Of a stretch of 64,000 bases of DNA, positions 21,928 to 35,400 are shown piece by piece. The stretch comes from Limnomonas spitsbergensis. Its lineage: Eukaryota; Chlorophyta; Chlorophyceae; Chlamydomonadales. The position numbers and the translations under genes are program-made. Every line of letters begins with the position of its first letter. The first letter of the stretch is position 1. Below the pieces are notes generated by a model. That model was not told the DNA's origin. It did no database searches and saw only the letters and a list, made by a program, of their open reading frames with translations. The stretch spans positions 1,116,001-1,180,000 of the forward strand of contig JAYJMM010000024.1 in NCBI GenBank assembly GCA_037349105.1, in the 5' to 3' direction.

Positions 21928-22379
21928 AGTGTCTACATGCAATACGTTCCATCTTATACGTTGATTTTCATCTTATACGGTACATTTGTTACGTCAGTTT
22001 CAGGGCCACAAGAGTATTAGATATGTACGTGTGACAGGAAGGGGAGGGGGGGAGCTCCAGTGCTTTGTTACTAGAGGTGTGCATGTGGCAAGGGAGGAAC
22101 CAGCTCCAATACCTCAGTGTTATAAATGTGCATGTGACAGGAGTATGTGTTTCTTTTTTCGTGACTCAGCTACAAGTCAGCTACATTCTAGCCTCTGGCC
22201 GGAGGCCCTACGCAGCCAAGCCTTTTGAGCAGGGTCCAGAGGGGTAACGTCATTGACTTCTATGGAAAACTTCTGGCACTTTTTGGTTGGCAACGTAGGC
22301 TTTGCTGCGCAGTCTGAAGATCGCTGACTGCTTCTTATACTAAGCGTTCGTGCAGAGACAGTTAGATTTGACTTGGCTG

Positions 22380-23165
22380 CGACCCATCAGGACACCAGCA
22401 CATGGACGCTACAGTGATGTTGAGGTCATGTTGGTTGCATGGGGCGCATGAGGTGCTACCGAAAATCAAGCAACCTGGCCTTGCTGCTGCTGCGACCCTA
22501 GCGGATGACTACGCATGGGTCATCGGGGATTCTTGAGGCACATGGGGTTCATGAGGTCTAAATGATGCTTGGGGCGCATGGGGCGCAACCACCGTCAAGA
22601 ACTCTGGCCTTGCTGCGGCTACAACCCTCTTATACGAACATCGTCATCTTCGTCATCATCGGTAATGCCGTGGATGCCTCCGCGGGCGAGACGGATTTGT
22701 GTTGACCCATCTGTCACAGTCGATGCACTCGTAGGGTCTTCCGTCTCTGAAGCATAGCTGAAGATCGCTGCCGTGGCGCAAGATACGAGGGAGCCGCGAC
22801 TTAATATGAAAGGCTCAGGCACGATACTGCTGCATACTGATACTGCTGCATGCATGCAGTATCAGTATGCAGCAGTATCAGTATCACTTCCTCATCAGCG
22901 ATACTGATACTGCTGCATCAGTATCACTGATGAGGAAGTGATACTGATGCAGCAGTATCACACTATCACTTCCTCTGATACTGATGCAGCAGTATCAGAG
23001 GAAGAACCAGAAACATAAACACCGTTGCGTGGCTTAATGTACCGGCTGTAACCCGAACGCGATTGGGCCCTATTTGCTTCGGAGCGGGGCGTGATCGAGG
23101 CGTGAAATGGTTCGGACGGTATGGAGAGATTGGATACACTTTTGAAGCATGTGGATACCGCTGAC
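22380..23165 (-). pseudogene. Degraded copy of the BTB gene 5' end
   Basis: Parallels 8330-9110. The block at about 22630-22810 matches BTB exon 1 (minus strand CGCAAATCCGTCTCGCC-like, GATGATGACGAAGATGACGA), and 23020-23165 matches its upstream region. The start codon is lost (agtatgtctcgg against atattaagtcgcgg) and the frame is altered. Hairpin-rich sequence at 22836-23005 is inserted. The exons after exon 1 are absent. Confidence 0.7.
22836..23005. repeat. Cluster of inverted repeats with cagtatcagtat blocks
   Basis: gatactgctgcatgcatgca, cacttcctcatcagcgatac and their reverse complements alternate, so the stretch can fold into several hairpins. It looks like nested short inverted-repeat insertions in the BTB pseudogene. 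Confidence 0.7.
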
Positions 23166-23332
23166 GGCACTCGTCTCGAACGCTGCCGGCATCCTTAAAC
23201 CTTCAAGCCACAGGACTTTCTTTCTTTCTTTCTACCAACAAAATAAAATCGTAACGCAGCGCGCCATTGGCATAGACAGTGCTGAAGACCTTGAAAGAAA
23301 GGCCCTAGACGATCCAACCTAGAACCATATCT

Positions 23333-23428
23333 ATGATGCCCAAAATGTTACACCTCCTCTCCAGATCTGGCACCTGCAGCAGGACCCGGATCATGCAGTC
23401 TGCCGCATCACGCTCAACGGCAGGAGCA

Positions 23429-23460
<32 letters not shown>

Positions 23461-26400
23461 TCACTTCCCCTCTCCCATGCATGCAAAAACAACAACAGAA
23501 GGATTCTCTCGGGCGTTCTCGTCGATCGCACTAGCGTCCTCGCAGCATTCGCCTGCATCCTCCTCCTCATCGAGCGACCAGCTTGAAAGCAGAGTCGGCA
23601 TGAGCATTAGCAGGAGGGGCAGCGCCATGCCTGCATCGCATGGCTCAGGATCCAGCAGATCTGAAACCTGGCATGCGCCCTCCACAACCCAGCATTCCTC
23701 CTCCTCCGCCGCCTCTTCAGCTGCGGCCTACTCCTCTCCTCCCTCGCCCTTACCTCGCTCCACGCCATGTGACCTCTCATCCCCAGCCGCCTTCCCCAGC
23801 TCTGACACCGCCACCTCCCCCTCTTCCTCCTCCTCCCCCTCACCATCGCTTGCATCGTCCGGCAACTCACCAGGCACATCGAACCCTGGATACCTCACAG
23901 CCGCATCTGTGGACCCAGCGGCCAGGTCAGCAACCGCAGCAGCAGCAGCCGTCGCCCAGCGCAGCTTCTCCTCCCATATCAAGGGGGACACCTCCCTTTT
24001 AGATAAGCTGAAAGGGATGCCAGCGGAGTATGCCAAGGGGCCAGCTGTTATGGATTCCATCATCAAGGTATGGGATACGTAATGGGGGTTGGGGGGAAGG
24101 GAGGGTAAATTAATGTAAATAGAAAAGTGCCATTGTCCTCCCATATCAAGGGGGACACCTCCCTTTCAGATAAGCTCTAGGGAATGCCAGCCGAGCATGC
24201 CAAGGGGCCCGCTGTCAAAGGACTCCATTGTTGAGGTTTTTTGGGCGGTCACCTTACATGAATATGATTGAATTAAGACCATGTCAAAACAAATGTTAGA
24301 GAACCCTGCGCCCTGCAAGGGGCTCTGTTGGATGAGCTTGATCCGGAGGGAGCTGAGTTTGTCGCATGTCCCTCTGAAGACCTACCTCCTGAGTACCCCC
24401 CTCCTGAATACCCCCTGCTACAGCCTCCCCCTGAACACCCCCATGTTGAACACCCCCTGCTACAGCCCCCCCCTGAACACCCCCATGTTGAACACCCCCT
24501 TGTCTGAATACACAAACCTCCCCTGACTACATATGTTCCCTGGCCACTCGCAGCTCAATGAAGCCCGGTGGAAACCTGTTCCCTGGCCACTCGCAGCTCA
24601 ATCAAGCCTGGTGGAAACCTGTTCCCTGGCCACTCGCAGCTCAATCAAGCCCGGTAGAAACCTGTGAGGCTGAGTTAATTCCCCCCTCCCCCCCTCACAC
24701 ACCACCAGCTCAACCAGGCCCGGTAGAAACCTGTGGGGCTGAGTTAATTCCCCCCTCCCCCCCTCACACACCACTCGCAGCTCAACCAGGCCCGGTTCAA
24801 ACCTGTGGGGCTGAGTTAATTCCCCCCTCCCCCCCCCTCACATACCACCCGCTCCCTACTCTCCTAGTCCTGCAGGTATACTCCGACCTCGTTAGCCGAA
24901 TAAACGGCCTGCCCTATTCAAGTGCATGTGTAAGCAACCAATTTCATTCTCTTTCCCCCGACCCACCCCCTGTATGTCCCCCCCTCCCTTGTGCTCTTAC
25001 AGGTTTGTTCCATCCACTCCAAGCCCAACCAATTTCTGCTAAAACACCTGCCTCAGCAACCATTTGCCCCCTCCCCCTGTTCCACCCCCACCTAGTTCCA
25101 GCCTCTGTCCCTCCATCTGCCCCCCTCCCCCACCCTTGTGCCTCTGCAGGTTTATTCCTTCCACTCCAAGTACAACCCCTTTCTGCTTTCAGCAGCAGTT
25201 TGCGCCCCCTCCCTCCCCCCTCCCTCCCCCCTCTGTCCCTCTCTCTGCCCCCTCATCCTCCCTTGTGCATCTTGCAGGTTTATTCCGTCCACTCCAAGCC
25301 CAACCACTTTCTACCATGGTAAGCTGCTGGGTCCAGGGGGGCTGGCACATATGTCCATGGAGATGGCTATGGGCAGTTGCAATGAACCTGACACAATAAC
25401 TGGGTGAGGGTGTGTGGAATCCCTCTCACTCAAACAGGGTGGGGAAGTCTGTTAAAGCTTCTACATTTTGTTTAGTTGTTTCGCACCGACAGGCGGACCC
25501 ATCCCAGAGGGTGAGCTCCGGAACCGCTCTGTGCTGAGGACTGACTTCCCCTGCTTTGTACTTCGTAGAGGTATGGACGGTTTCGTGAATCCACACACTT
25601 GTGTGCATGTATACTTTTATATTCCATACCCTTCACACCTCAGGCAGAACCATCCCAAACGTGAAAGCTCTGGAACGGGCTTCATGATCCACGATCGTCT
25701 CATCCTCACCAATGCGCATGTGGTGGCTGATTCAACCTACGTGCTGGTCAAACGCCATGGCTCCGGAACCAAGTTCAGGGCAGGTGAGCAAGGAGGGGAG
25801 TGGGGGGCATATATCTGTAAGGGAGGTGGTGGGTGTGAGCACAGGGGTCAAGCGGCACGGTCAAGCGGCACGGCTCTGGAACCAAATTCAGGGCAGGTGT
25901 GCAAGGGGGGAGGGGGGGGGCTCTATTTATAATTTCAGGGCAGGTGAGCGATGGGGAGGGGGGGGATGGGAGGCTCTATTTATTAAATCAGGGCAGGTGA
26001 CAGGTGTGAGTGTAAGTGGTGGTGGGTTCAACCTATGTGCTGGTCAAGCGCCACGGCTCTGGAACCAAATTCAGGGCAGGTGAGCGAGGGGGAGGGGGAT
26101 CCATTTATAATTTCAGGGGAGGTGACAGGTGTGAGACTATGTGGTGGCGGATTCAACCTATGTGCTGGTCAAGCGCCACGGCTCTGGAACCAAGTTCAGG
26201 GCAGGTGGCCGATATGTGTGTGTTGGGGGGGGAGAAGGGGGACAGATATCTAAAACCAGGAAAGGTGCTGTGTGGGAGTATATGGGCTGGTCAAGCGCCA
26301 TGGCTCTGGGACCAACTTCACGGCAGGTAGCTTTCGGCGGGTGGGACCTCTACCTGATATGGTCAAATGCTATACCAATTATGGGGCAGTTGTGTGAATT

Positions 26401-29400
26401 TTAGCACAATGCGACACCCTCAGCATCAGGGGCACCCGGTACGATAGTACGGTACGGTCAGACGGTATGGTACGGTACGGATACGGTACGGTACAGCTTA
26501 AGTGGTTGGACTAGTAAGGAAATGGCCGTTATGTTTTCTAACATGGTATGGTACTTGTAAATGGTCTCGTACGGTACGGTAAACAGTGTGAATTTTGGCC
26601 CAATCAGTCTTACTTGGTAACCCTGCTCATAATCAAGGTTGGGGGTGCTGAGGTGCTCCACACCGTGCAGTCAGGGGGGCATGAAACGAATGTCTGGGCA
26701 GTCAAGGGGGCATGGAGCCAAATTCAGGGGTGGCTGGGGAGCGGGTGGGGAATGCTGTCTGACCTCCGCCCTCCACCGTCCCTCCCCCCCTTCATCATGC
26801 GGGGTGTAAAATGGGAGCGGCTGAGCGAGTGAGTGGGGAATTCTGTCTGACATCTCCCCTCCCCCCCCCCCTTCATCATGCAGGGTGGTGAGTGGGAGGG
26901 ACTGAGTGAATGGGTAAATATGTCTGGTTACGGAAACAGCGCAGCTTGGGGCCGTAGCCACATCCGCTCCGTTACCATCTACTTGAATGTGCAAATCCGC
27001 CGCCTCCCCCCCCCCCTTCTTTTGTTCTATCAGATGTGAAGGCCGTGGGGCAGGACTGCGGCCTAGCCATCCTGAGTGTGGAGGATGGGGCCTTTTGGAG
27101 CAGCCCCACGAAACATTGCGCTCATGTTGAATGTCTTTAACCACCGCTTTGTCTTATTCCCGCTCCCGTCCTCCTGATCAGATGTGCAGGCCATTGGACA
27201 TGACCGTGAGGTCTGTGACCTGTCCATCCTGAGTGTGGAGGATGAGGCCCCTTCTTGTCCGGTCCACCTAATGATTAAGACTTTTTAATGAGATGCCCAA
27301 TCCCCCCCCCCCCCATCGTCTCCACCCCCCCTGATCAGACGTGCAGGCCGTGGGTCATGACTGTGACCTGGCCATCCTGAGTGTCGAGGATGAGGCGTTC
27401 TGGAGCAGCCCCACAAACATGCTGCCGCTGGAGCTGGGCAGCCTGCCAGCCTTGCAACAAGATGTGATTGTGATTGGGTGAGTTTGGAGGAGGAGGGGAC
27501 CTTTTGGAACACTCCTAGGTCAGGTCAGATCAGATTTTGGTGAAAGCCATTGTCGCAGTAGATGGGCAACCTGCCCGCACTGCAGCAAGAAAGAAAGACT
27601 CCTCCTCCGCCGAAGCAGGAGGCGTGAGATATCGCTCGACCCACAGCAGTTATATCCTTTGTAGGATAGCCCGCTGACGACACTTCGCGCACTGCAGCAG
27701 GACTTGGTTGTGATTTGGTGAGTGTATGGGGGTGAGGCCTTCTGGAGCAACCCCACAAACGTGCTGCAGCTGGGCGACCTGTCCGCACCGCAAAGAAGGG
27801 CGATCGTGATTGGGTGAGGAGTGCAGCAAGAAAATCTGGCTCATCTGGTCGTTCAGATTTCCGCTGCATTTGTCACTCAGTAAATCCTTGTTGCTGCAGC
27901 AGGGCAGCCTGCTCGCACTACAAGAAGACGGGATCGTGATCGTGATTGGCTGACCGGGTCGCTCAACCTGCTAAAAAAATTGGCACTGGTAAATCAGGCA
28001 CTGTTGTAAATCACTGTAGAGGCAGCTGGGCAGCCTGTCCTCTTCCTTGCAGCTACCTCACTGGAGGGGACCCTTAGCCTGTGACTGTCTGGCGTGGTGT
28101 TGCATGTACAGATTGCACAAATTGCTCACGCCCCCTCACCCTCCTCCCCCTTACTCCTCCCCACCCTGCTGCTCCTCCGTCCTGCCTGCAGGTACCCCAC
28201 TGGAGGGGACACGTAGTCCGTGACTGTCTGGTGTTGTGTCGCGTGTGGAGGTTGCACGATCTGCTTACGCCGCCTCAGCCCCCTCTCCCTTACTCCTCCC
28301 CATCCAGCTGCACCACCTACCTACTTTCAGCTACCCCACTGGAAGGGACACGTAGTCCGTGACTGTCTGGTGTGGTGTCGCGTGTGGAGGTCGCGCAGTA
28401 CACTCTCGCAGTCCCACCCCCTCCCCCTTGCTCCTCCCCACCCTGCTGCACTTTCAGCTACCCCACTGGAAGGACACTTAGTGCGTGACTGTCTGGCGTG
28501 GTGTCGCCTGTGGAGGTTGAACGATCTGCTTACGCCGCCTCAGCCCCCTCTCCCTTACTCCTCCCCATCCTGCTGCACCTCCTACCTACTTTCAGCTACC
28601 CCACTGGAGGGGACACTTAGTCCGCGACATCTGGCATGGTGTCGCGTGTGGAGGTTGCTCGATCTGCCCACGCAGCCCCCCCCCCCTCTCCCTTACTCCT
28701 CCCCACCCTACTGCACCTCCTACCTACTTTCAGCTACCCTGCTGGAGGGAGCAATTAGTCCGTGACTGTCTGACGTGGTGTCACGTGAAGTGGTTGCGCA
28801 GTTCGCCCACGCAGCCCCCCTCCCCCCCCCTCTTATACTCCTCCCCACCCTGCTGCACCTCCTGCCTGCCTGCAGGTACCCCACTGGTGGTGGCACTAAA
28901 TCCGTTACGTCTTGCGTTCAGATATCCGACTGGAGGGTACAATACCTCAGGGACATCTTACGTGCTGTCGAGGGTGCAGGTTGCATAGTTTACCACACAC
29001 CAACCCACCACCCCCCACCCCCCTCTGACTTCTCCCCATCCTGCGCTGCTCCTTCCCGACCTGCAGCTACCCCGCTGGAGGGGACACTTAGTCCGTGACT
29101 GTCTGGCGTGGTGTCACGTGTAGAGGTTGAGCAGTATGCCCACGCAGCCTCAGTGCCTCACCCCCCCCTCCCTTACTCCTCCCCATCCTGCTTCTGCTCC
29201 TTCCCTGCCTGCAGGTATCCCACTGATGGGGAAAAAACCTCTGTGGCGTCTGGTGTGGTGTCACATGGAGAGGTTGCGCAGTACGCCCATGCAGCCTCAC
29301 CTAACCCGTCCTCGCCTGCTGTATGTATCCTCAGGTATCCTACTGGAGGAGACAATACTTCCGTTACGTCTGGTGTGGTGTCACATGGAGAGGTTGCGCA

Positions 29401-32400
29401 GTACGCCCATGCAGCCTCACCTAACCCGTCCTCGCCTGCTGTATGTATCCTCAGGTATCCTACTGGAGGAGACAATACTTCCGTTACGTCTGGTGTGGTG
29501 TCACATGGAGAGGTTGCGCAGTACGCCCATGCAGCCTCACCTAACCCGTCCTCGCCTGCTGTATGTATCCTCAGGTATCCTACTGGAGGAGACAATACTT
29601 CCGTTACGTCTGGCGTGGTGTCAAGGGTGGAAGTTGCGCAGTACGCCCACGCAGCCTCACCTAACCCGTCCTTGCCTGCTGTATGTATCCTCAGGTATCC
29701 TACTGGAGGAGACAATACTTCAGTTACGTCTGGTGTGGTGTCACATGGAGAGGTTGCGCAGTACGCCCATGCAGCCTCACTTAACCCGTCCTCGCCTGCT
29801 GTATGTATCCTCAGGTATCCTACTGGAGGAGACAATACTTCCGTTACGTCTGGTGTGGTGTCACATGGAGAGGTTGCGCAGTACGCCCACGCAGCCTCAC
29901 CTAACCCGTCCTTGCCTGCTGTATGTATCCTCAGGTATCCTACTGGAGGAGACAATACTTCCGTTACGTCTGGCGTGGTGTCACATGGAGAGGTTGCGCA
30001 GTACGCCCATGCAGCCTCACCTAACCCGTCCTTGCCTGCTGTATGTATCCTCAGGTATCCTACTGGAGGAGACAATACTTCCGTTACGTCTGGCGTGGTG
30101 TCACATGGAGAGGTTGCGCAGTACGCCCATGCAGCCTCACCTAACCCGTCCTTGCCTGCTGTATGTATCCTCAGGTATCCTACTGGAGGAGACAATACTT
30201 CAGTTACGTCTGGCGTGGTGTCACATGGAGAGGTTGCGCAGTACGCCCACGCAGCCTCACCTAACCCGTCCTTGCCTGCTGTATGTATCCTCAGGTATCC
30301 TACTGGAGGAGACAATACTTCCGTTACGTCTGGCGTGGTGTCAAGGGTGGAAGTTGCGCAGTACGCCCATGCGGCCTCCCATTTGATGGCCATTCAGATC
30401 GACGCGGCAATCAACCCTGGCAACTCAGGTGTGTGTCTGTGTTTGGGGTTAAGTGTTTAACCATTTGTGGTGTGTGAAGTGTGTGTGGGTGTGGGGTGGG
30501 TGAATCAATCAAGGGCTCTTGTTGTAATCGGAAAGGAAAGAAATGAGTGTGACTCATGAATCTTCATGCCCCAGCTGGGCGCAACATGGCTCGTTACAAA
30601 ATGCGGTGCACAACAAGTCTTCCCGCCCTGTGGTCCAGGATTTAGATCCGCCCTGTGGTCCAGAATCTAGATCCGCCCTGTTGTCCAGGATCTAGATCCG
30701 CCCTGTGGTCCAGGATCTAGTGGTATGTGCATTAGCCAGTCTTACACAGTGACAAAGCCCGCATTGTCAGAAAGCAACCCTATGATCACTATTATCAGTA
30801 ACTGTCCATATGTTCAATAAGTACGTACCTGTGGTTTCCAATCCCTTGTCATGTTGAACGGATCCCTAGGTACTGCCCCTCGGATCCCTAGGTACTGCCT
30901 CTCGGATCCCTATGGGCGATAAGACCTGCCTGCACAAAATACGCGCAATCTTCCCCGTATCATTGCAACTGTGGATCAATCACTCGACGGTACCTCAGTA
31001 ATATTTTGCAATTTCCCTTGCCACCGGCTACGGCATTTCACGCCACGAGGTTTCACCATCTGTTCAATAGGCGGTCTATCTGGCATGTACCTGAATAACA
31101 TGGGGTCTCAGTCCTTAAATAAATGTCTGTATTTTTTGCCGAACAGGTGGTCCAGCTCTTCTGGGAGACATGGTGGTCCATTACCTGCATGGGTAGGGTT
31201 AAAAATGACCACATCTTACTAAACCCTCTACTCTGCCCAACAGGTGGTCCAGCTCTTCAGGGGGACATGGTGGCGGGTGTCGCCTTTCAGAACCTGCCAC
31301 AAGCCGACAACATCGGGTGAGGAAGGAGGAAGGATGGCGGGACAGAAATAACGGGCAGAGGGACAGAAATGAAGAGGACAATGGAAGCAAGGTGTCGCCA
31401 CCTGGTGTAAGTGAGGGTGATACCTTGCTTCAAATAAATATGGTGGCGGGCGCTGCCTTTCAAAACCTGCGGCAAGCCGACAAAAATGGGTAGTAGGGAA
31501 GGATTTTATTTGGGGGGGGGGGGGGGCGGGATTTCTGCCTTTCCAGGAGGTGGTCCCCCCAGCCCTGAAAGATTATGCTCGTGATGCAATTGCATCAGAC
31601 CCACCGGCTTGGGCTCTCCTGATTTTGCGGTCACCAGGGACCCAGAAACGGCCCGTACGGGATTCGTACGGGCCAGAAATCCCGTGTCGTAACGTATTGT
31701 ATTGTATCGTAATGGTCCTGACTGGAAATTCATATTTTGTGTCCCGTATTGGCAAAAAAATTCTGTATCGTATTCCGTATCCCGTGTCCTTGGCGTTCAC
31801 TGATCATTCACCACGTTGCTGCCTGTTGCTGCCTGTTTCCTGTTGTGCAGGTACATCATCCCCACACCTGTAGTACAGCTGTTCCTGTCAGAGGTTGCGC
31901 AGTACGGGTACTACAAAGGTGCGCATGTGCAGGCCGATGGGGAACTTCCTAGCTATTGTTTATATGGTTTGTGTTCGCAGGGTGGGCATCACGGGACCAG
32001 ACGTTGCGAATAAATGCGCGAGGCGCTCTGGGCATGCTGCGTGGCTCTGCTCCTCCTAATCAGGTTGTTTGCCTCATCCATTCCTGGCATGCTTCCGCTC
32101 GCGGGTTATGACGGGACGAAATGGATAATGGTCTTTTGAGGCAGTCACAGGGCATGCCCTGTGGACATCCTGTTCCCAATACAAATGGTTGCCAGTTCCA
32201 TTCCTGGCACTTTTTTGCTTGGGCATGATGGGACGCAATCTTAAGGACAAGCACTGGAGGCAGGCCATGGTAAATATGTTAATCCCTGATTTTGCTTGCA
32301 GTAAAATAATTATAGTGTCTCTTACATTCCCCACAGGTTACTGCCCTCTGGGTATGGGGCAGAGCCTGGAGTGCAAGCACTTGAGGCAGGCAAAGGTCTT

Positions 32401-35400
32401 TTCACTTGCCTCTACTTCTGCTAAAGAGATTGTCCAATCGTTTCCCTTCCCGGCAGGTTCCTGCTCTCTGGGCATGACCTGGAGAACATGAGGCGGTCAT
32501 TGGGCATTCAGCTTTTCTCTTCACCTCCCCAATAATATGTATTTCCCATCCCCGGCAGGGTACTGCTCACTGGGTATGATGGGGCAGAACCTGGAGAACA
32601 AGCACCTGAGGCGTTCACTGGGCATGCCACGAGGCTCAACGGGCCTGCTGATCAACACGATACAGCCAACGTCCACAGCCGCAAAGGTCAGGAATATCGC
32701 AATGAAAACATACACACAAAATAGCAAAAACAGCAGTACACATATCATTCGTAGCGGTCGCTGGGCATTCTATGCGGTTTTGAGCCCGGTTTAGGAAATT
32801 TGTGTTTCATGCATGTGTTTTTTTCAGCAGCAATTACAGCCCAATTACACAGCCCAAGTTCAAGTGCAATAAAGAAATAAAGAAAACTATGTTCTGCAGG
32901 GGCATGAAGGTTTATGAAACAGCTGCAGGGGTGTGTGAGGGTTCAGGAGACAGTGCGGCAATGGTTAAGGCCGCATCCTGGACATTACATTGTTCAACTG
33001 CAGGTCCTCCAAAAGGGACAGATGCTACTCGCATTTTACGGAGTGCCCATTGCCTACCATAAAAATTTTACCCTGAACCCTTGACCCTGAACCCTGAACC
33101 TCAATTCCTGAACCCTTCTCTATGTATCTTACCCCTGGACCTCAATTCCTGAACCCTTCTCTATGTATGTTACCCTGTACCCTTAACCTCAATTCCTGAA
33201 CCTTTCTCTCTACACCTGGCCCAGTACATTAACCCTGAACCCTTGACCCTGAACCTCTGTTTCCATCCAGGTCCCCCAGAAGAGTGATGCCCTGCTTGCA
33301 TGCAATGGAGAGCCATTGCCAACCATGTCATAAAGCAACCCTGAACCTTTGGCCCAGAACCTCAAACCCTGAACCCTTCTCCCCACACCTTACCCAAAAC
33401 CCTGAACTCAACTCATGTTTCCAACCAGGTGCTCCAGACACTCCAGGAGGGTGATGTCCTGCTTGAGTTGACCGAGTGCTTATTGCCAATTATGTAATGA
33501 ATGAGGCATGAACGCTGAACCCTAATCCCTCAACCCTAAAATGCTCAACCCCTGCTTTCCATCCAGGTGCTCCAAAAGGGGGACGTGTTGCTGGAGTTTG
33601 ATGGAGTCCCCATCGCTAACGATGGCACGGTGCACCTGCGGCACCGCGAGCGGATCTACTTCTCCTATCTGATCACACTGAAACCGACCGGGGCCTCCAG
33701 CAAAATGAAGGTGCGCGTAGTGTGGGAAAGGTTGGTCTGTGTTTGTTCTCACAATCTGTTGTTTTTCGTTGTTTAGTTTTGCACAATGTTCACACAGAGT
33801 TGGCCTCCCAACAAAATGAAGGTGTGTTGCATGAGACTTATTGAGGCCCTGTGACTTTCATGTGATTCTTTTTCGATTCCACAAGATGTTTCTTGAGAGT
33901 GTTTTTCCCCCGCGTATCACATCCAACTGCTCCAACCATCAGGGTCAAGATGGAAGGTGCGTACATAATTTGGCCCTGTTTTTTTTCGTTTCCAAAAGAC
34001 ATGTTTGGGGAGATCTTGTTTTTGTTCTCGCACTGCATCACCGCTCCAACCATTAGGGCTATCTTAGTTTTTTGGGGGGGGGGTGCTAGCAAGGGTTGTA
34101 CCGATTGTACCGGTCTGCTACCCAGAGCTCATTTTTGTGGCGACAAATCCACCTTCGGCAGGCCATCCTGCGGCAAAATGCCCGATTGGGACCAAACATA
34201 GAGGTGGCGGTTTACCGCATTGAATTGTACTGCCTGCTTCTCCTGTTCTGTCCTTTACCTCAGTTGTTGCGGAATGAAAAGGAGCTGGGCATTGAGGTGG
34301 CATTATACGGCATTTAAATGTTATGCCTGCTTCTCCTGTTGCATGCTGTACCTCAGTTATTGCGGGACGGAAAGGAGCTGGACATTGAGGTGGCTTTGTA
34401 CCCCATAAATTGTACTGCCTGCTACTGCTGTTGCATCCTGTACCACAGTTGTTGCAGGGTGGGAAGAAACTAACGTTGAGGTGGTGGTATACCTCATGTT
34501 AATGCTCTACCTGCTACTGTTGTTGCATCTTGTACCTCAGTTGTTGCAGGATGGAAGCGAGCTGGGCATTGAGGTGCCGCTGTACCTCATATAAATGTGA
34601 TGCCTGCTCTTCCTGTTGCGTCCTGTATTTCAATTGTTGCGGGACGGAAACGAGCTGGACGTTGAGGCGCCTTTGTACCTCATATAAATGTACTGCCTGC
34701 TGCTCCCCTTGCGACCTGTATCTTAGTTGTTGCGGGACGGAAAGGAGCTGGACATTGAGGTAGCGTTGAACCCCAACGACCAGCTGGTCCCGGTACACAC
34801 GTACGACAAACTGCCTTCGTACCTTATTTTTGCGGGTGCGTAAAATAATTAAAATAATAGATACTGCCCTCATACCTCATATTTACAAGTGGGTTCTTCT
34901 CCTACTTTGAACCCTAAATTGTGGACCCAAAGTCTAAAACTGGATTTGTAATTTCCGTGACACACGTACAGCAAGCAGCCCTTGTAATTATATTGTGCCG
35001 GTGCATCCCTCTCCTAGTCTGTACCATAGCATCTGAACCCTAAATCCTGACTACACATGAAACGTTTGCCTTGACTAATGATTCCGCTACATATGTACGA
35101 CAAGCTGCCCCTACTACACCTCATTATTGCGGGTGGATCTCACTCTTATGCTGATCCCTAAATTTACCGTGCTACCCTCATGTTATGGCGTACAGGCCTG
35201 GTCTTTGTACCGCTGAGTCAACCGTACCTCCACGAGTACGGCGAGGACTGGTGAGAATGAGGGGAGCAGCTGAGGGGGCAGGGATGGGCGGAGAGGGGCT
35301 GAGGGGAGGGAAGGGGGCGGAGTTCTGCGTTCAGTCGCACTGGATTAGCATAGCAGGGGTTGCAAGATGACAGTCGCTGATGAAATGGGCACACACACAA

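Noticed and set aside
23461..24144. Minus-strand frames across Deg exon 1
   Set aside because: Low-complexity shadows of the Ser/Ala/Pro-rich coding strand.
29108..30460. 450-residue stand-alone repeat protein (and a 406-residue minus-strand frame)
   Set aside because: It is the exon-5 echo array of the Deg gene; the minus-strand frame is open only because the unit is 120 bp.
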